From contig JAFSUM010000014.1 of assembly GCA_017445245.1 (NCBI GenBank), positions 59,366 through 123,365 on the forward strand: a DNA stretch of 64,000 bases, in the 5' to 3' direction. Each line of letters begins with the position of its first letter. The first letter of the stretch is position 1. The translations under genes were made by a program, and so were the position numbers. The notes beneath the pieces were generated by a model. The model was not told the DNA's origin, made no database searches, and worked only from the letters and a program-made list of their open reading frames with translations. Below are positions 62,527-64,000 of the stretch, one piece after another. Origin of the DNA: Bacilli bacterium (GTDB lineage Bacteria > Bacillota_I > Bacilli_A > RFN20 > CAG-826).

Positions 62527-63021
62527 ATGGAAAAAACTCTTTACATCGCCGGCGGCTGTTTCTGGGGCGTCGAAGCCTACTACCGACAGCTAAAAGGCGT
62601 CATCAATACCCGCGTCGGTTATATTAACGGCACCACCGCCTTCCCTAAATACGAAGACCTAAAATCCGGCAAGGCCGACCACGCCGAAGCGGTCCAGATT
62701 ACCTATGACCCCGATATTATTTCGATCGCGGACCTCATGGACCACTACCTCCGCTTCGTCGACCCCTACTCCGTCGATAAGCAAGGACACGACGTTGGCC
62801 ACCAATATCGGACGGGAGTTTATTACACCGACCTGCTCGATGGCGTCGAAGTCAACGAATACCTCCACGCCCACTTGGAACCCGGCTATAAGATCTCGGT
62901 CGAAATGATGCGCAACTTCTTCCCAGCCGAGGAATACCATCAACGCTACCTCGAAAAAAACCCGGGTGGTTATTGCCACGTCGATTTGAACCTGGCTAAA
63001 GGAAACGAGAAGAAAAACTAA
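62527..63021 (+). CDS. msrA: Peptide-methionine (S)-S-oxide reductase
   Basis: 164 aa, single-domain MsrA without an MsrB fusion. The catalytic GGCFWGVEAYY (about residues 9-19, Cys 11) and the HAEAVQITYDP segment (about 56-66) are typical. It repairs oxidised methionine using thioredoxin, encoded at 5907. A CAAAAT lies 6 nt before the ATG and a better CATAAT about 25 nt up; no Shine-Dalgarno sequence is at the right distance. Confidence 0.93.
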   Translation: MEKTLYIAGGCFWGVEAYYRQLKGVINTRVGYINGTTAFPKYEDLKSGKADHAEAVQITYDPDIISIADLMDHYLRFVDPYSVDKQGHDVGHQYRTGVYYTDLLDGVEVNEYLHAHLEPGYKISVEMMRNFFPAEEYHQRYLEKNPGGYCHVDLNLAKGNEKKN

Positions 63022-63022
63022 A

Positions 63023-63065
63023 GAGGTTCGTCAGGGCGTATTGCTGCTGACGGATCTCTTTTTTG
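63023..63065 (+). terminator. Intrinsic terminator of msrA
   Basis: A 12-bp stem GAGGTTCGTCAG/CTGACGGATCTC including G-U pairs, followed by T6. Confidence 0.85.
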
Positions 63066-63123
63066 ACTCTTTTTGCGGTATTTTTTCCTTGAAACACTTA
63101 CAAAAAGCTTTTCTTTTAGATTG

Positions 63124-63468
63124 TTATAGCTCGCGAATGGATGGGGCGAAGAAGAGGACCAATGTCGCGACGAGAAAGCCAGCCCCGCAGATGATAAGCA
63201 AGCCCAAAGACCCCATGTATTCGAGGGCCGCCCCACCGAGTAAAACCGCGATTGGGGTGAGGCCTTGGGAACCGATATTCGTGACGCTAGAGACCTTGCC
63301 GAATTTGTCTTTATCGATAATGCGCATCATCGCGGTCGTCGACAGAACGTTGATGAGGACGATGAAAACACCAATCACGAAATAGATGGCGACGATGGAT
63401 AGTAACAACGGGTTAATCGTTATGACTTTTGGTTGCGTATAAACTAGACCATTAAATGCGCATACGAA
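63124..63468 (-). pseudogene. Truncated MFS transporter, C-terminal ~114 codons
   Basis: On the minus strand the frame is open from behind a TGA at 63469-63471 to the stop at 63124. It encodes the last three or so helices of a major facilitator of the drug-efflux type (ITINPLLLSIVAIYF, then MRIIDKDKFGKVSSV and GSQGLTPIAVLLGGA). There is no start codon with a ribosome-binding site; TTG 63408 is the first possible one. The missing ~300 residues end exactly where the IS66 remnant begins (about 63452-63470), so the gene was cut by an insertion or deletion there. Not expected to be functional. Confidence 0.75.
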
Positions 63469-63575
63469 TCAACGGGCTCGACCTGTACCGCTACCTCGAG
63501 TACGCCCTCGATAACGTCGGGAGGAAGTCGATCGAGGCGATCCTCCCGTACTCGAAGGACCTCGAAATCCGCTAA
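63456..63575 (+). pseudogene. IS66-family transposase C-terminal fragment
   Basis: An open frame of 39 codons from ATG 63456 to TAA 63575. Its sequence (INGLDLYRYLEYAL, then IEAILPYSKDLE) matches the very C-terminus of IS66-type transposases, whose usual pattern is A-NGL-PY-YL--LL followed by LLPW. The rest of the transposase is missing. Codon usage (CTCGAC, TACCGC) is GC-richer than the adjacent intergenic DNA. Together with the truncated MFS gene it marks a recombination scar. Confidence 0.6.
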
Positions 63576-63604
63576 TTTCCGCCATAACGGTATTCAACCG
63601 CCAG

Positions 63605-63627
63605 GCCCAAAACGGGCCTTTTATAAC
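63605..63627 (+). terminator. Hairpin behind the IS66 fragment
   Basis: GGCCC/GGGCC stem with an AAAAC loop and TTTT. Confidence 0.65.
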
Positions 63628-63679
63628 GCTGGGGTGCTAATCGACTACGTTTACCACAAAGCGCATCACAATCACGGGC

Positions 63680-63706
63680 ATAACAAAAGCCGCCCTGAAG
63701 GCGGCT
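63680..63706 (-). terminator. Intrinsic terminator of tRNA-Ala
   Basis: AGCCGCC/GGCGGCT on the minus strand followed by TTTGTT. Confidence 0.8.
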
Positions 63707-63718
63707 ATTGAATCAACA

Positions 63719-63794
63719 TGGTGGACCTTGTCGGGTTCGAACCGATGACCTCCTCCATGCCATGGAGGCGCTCTCCCAACTGAGCTAAAGGCCC
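63719..63794 (-). tRNA. tRNA-Ala (GGC)
   Basis: Acceptor GGGCCTT/AAGGTCC, anticodon loop ATGGCAT (anticodon GGC), encoded CCA. Confidence 0.95.
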
Positions 63795-63816
63795 ATGTAC
63801 GCCGAAGCGCTCACAT

Positions 63817-63845
63817 AATATACCCCTCGACCCGAAACGCTTCAA
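63817..63845 (-). promoter_or_regulatory. tRNA-Ala promoter
   Basis: -35 TTGAAG (63845-63840), 17-nt spacer, -10 TATATT (63822-63817) on the minus strand. Confidence 0.85.
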
Positions 63846-63940
63846 GTACGAAATTTGATTCGACGATTCCAATAGTTAAGTCCGTTTGAAGCCGCGGAAC
63901 TGCGATAACCCCGATAATAGGCCCGGATAACGTAAAATGT

Positions 63941-63976
63941 CCCCTGTTTCCCGACCAAAAGAAACAGAAAGGACAT
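63941..63976. repeat. Imperfect inverted repeat before the last gene
   Basis: ATGTCC...CTGTTTC and GAAACAG...GGACAT face each other around a ~10-nt loop. It could be an insertion-sequence end, an operator or a leader hairpin of the gene starting at 63981. The coordinates are approximate. Confidence 0.4.
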
Positions 63977-63980
63977 AACT

Positions 63981-64000
63981 ATGTTACCACATTGGAAGCA
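63981..64000 (+). CDS. Start of an unidentified gene (runs off the window)
   Basis: ATG at 63981 preceded by AAAGGACATAACT, a good Shine-Dalgarno sequence at the usual distance. Only six codons (MLPHWK) are visible, too few to identify. The inverted repeat just upstream and the nearby IS66 remnant make a mobile-element gene possible. Confidence 0.4.

Larger units (their letters stand above)
63456..63654 (+). mobile_element. IS66-like element remnant, right end
   Basis: The transposase tail is followed by a terminator hairpin and, at 63635-63654, by a sequence whose reverse complement begins GTAAACGTAG, resembling the GTAAGCG-type terminal repeats of IS66 elements. The left end is not in the window. 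Boundaries are approximate. Confidence 0.45.

Overview
The window looks like chromosomal DNA of an uncultured, gut- or rumen-type Firmicutes relative (Bacilli/Mollicutes-like). It uses the standard bacterial code: TGA, TAG and TAA all end genes. The guess rests on Ser/Glu-rich linkers behind lipoboxes, BspA-type leucine-rich-repeat lipoproteins, a CIRCE element, an N-domain-less ClpB, CarD, long-form HPF, a SAM-I-clan leader on metK and sigma-A-like promoters with 17-bp spacers. No rRNA, CRISPR array or intact prophage is present. No close relative could be searched, so the taxonomy is inference.

Layout. 1-6.2 kb: a >1.3-kaa membrane-anchored protein leaving the window, a CPBP protease/TraX pair and thioredoxin. 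6.2-7.9 kb: an AT-richer lipoprotein gene with an in-frame amber codon, then tRNA-Asp and tRNA-Gly. 7.9-15 kb: K+ channel, YhhN, MFS transporter, LRR lipoprotein, small membrane protein, CarD, HypB. 15-24.2 kb: an exported-protein island with two paralogous giants (1276 and 1147 aa) around an XRE/membrane regulator. 24.2-26.3 kb: RuvX, then about 1.5 kb of apparently non-coding DNA. 26.3-36.6 kb: PepF, flavodoxin, M18 aminopeptidase, ClpB, a GltD-like protein, MntP and small membrane proteins. 36.6-41.6 kb: an amino-sugar operon (nagA, ROK kinase, NahK-like kinase, MATE). 41.7-53 kb: a CmpB-like membrane protein, a CobW/G3E metallochaperone divergent from a 1474-aa His/Cys-rich LRR lipoprotein, a lipase-like lipoprotein, ABC-F and LemA-like genes. 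53.1-56.8 kb: HAD-ispD-S1-pgi, then four tRNAs. 56.8-64 kb: HPF, metK with a SAM riboswitch, tRNA-Arg and tRNA-Leu, an alpha/beta hydrolase and a GH3 glycosidase, MsrA, a truncated MFS gene abutting an IS66 remnant, and tRNA-Ala.

The most striking object is a putative ~1.44-kb structured RNA on the minus strand (about 26173 to 24733). It has its own promoter and intrinsic terminator, and many GNRA/UUCG tetraloops that make sense only on that strand. Twelve small hairpins, mostly of the form NNGG-UAAA-CCNN followed by A-rich linkers, recur about every 107 nt. I recognise no described RNA class with this layout.

A second global pattern: about 17 genes have a -10 box only 6-9 nt before the start codon and no Shine-Dalgarno sequence (apparently leaderless mRNAs), while a similar number have ordinary AGGAGG-type sites. 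Metal handling is a third theme: the CobW gene has a Zur-like palindrome at its promoter and shares its upstream region with a His-rich surface lipoprotein.
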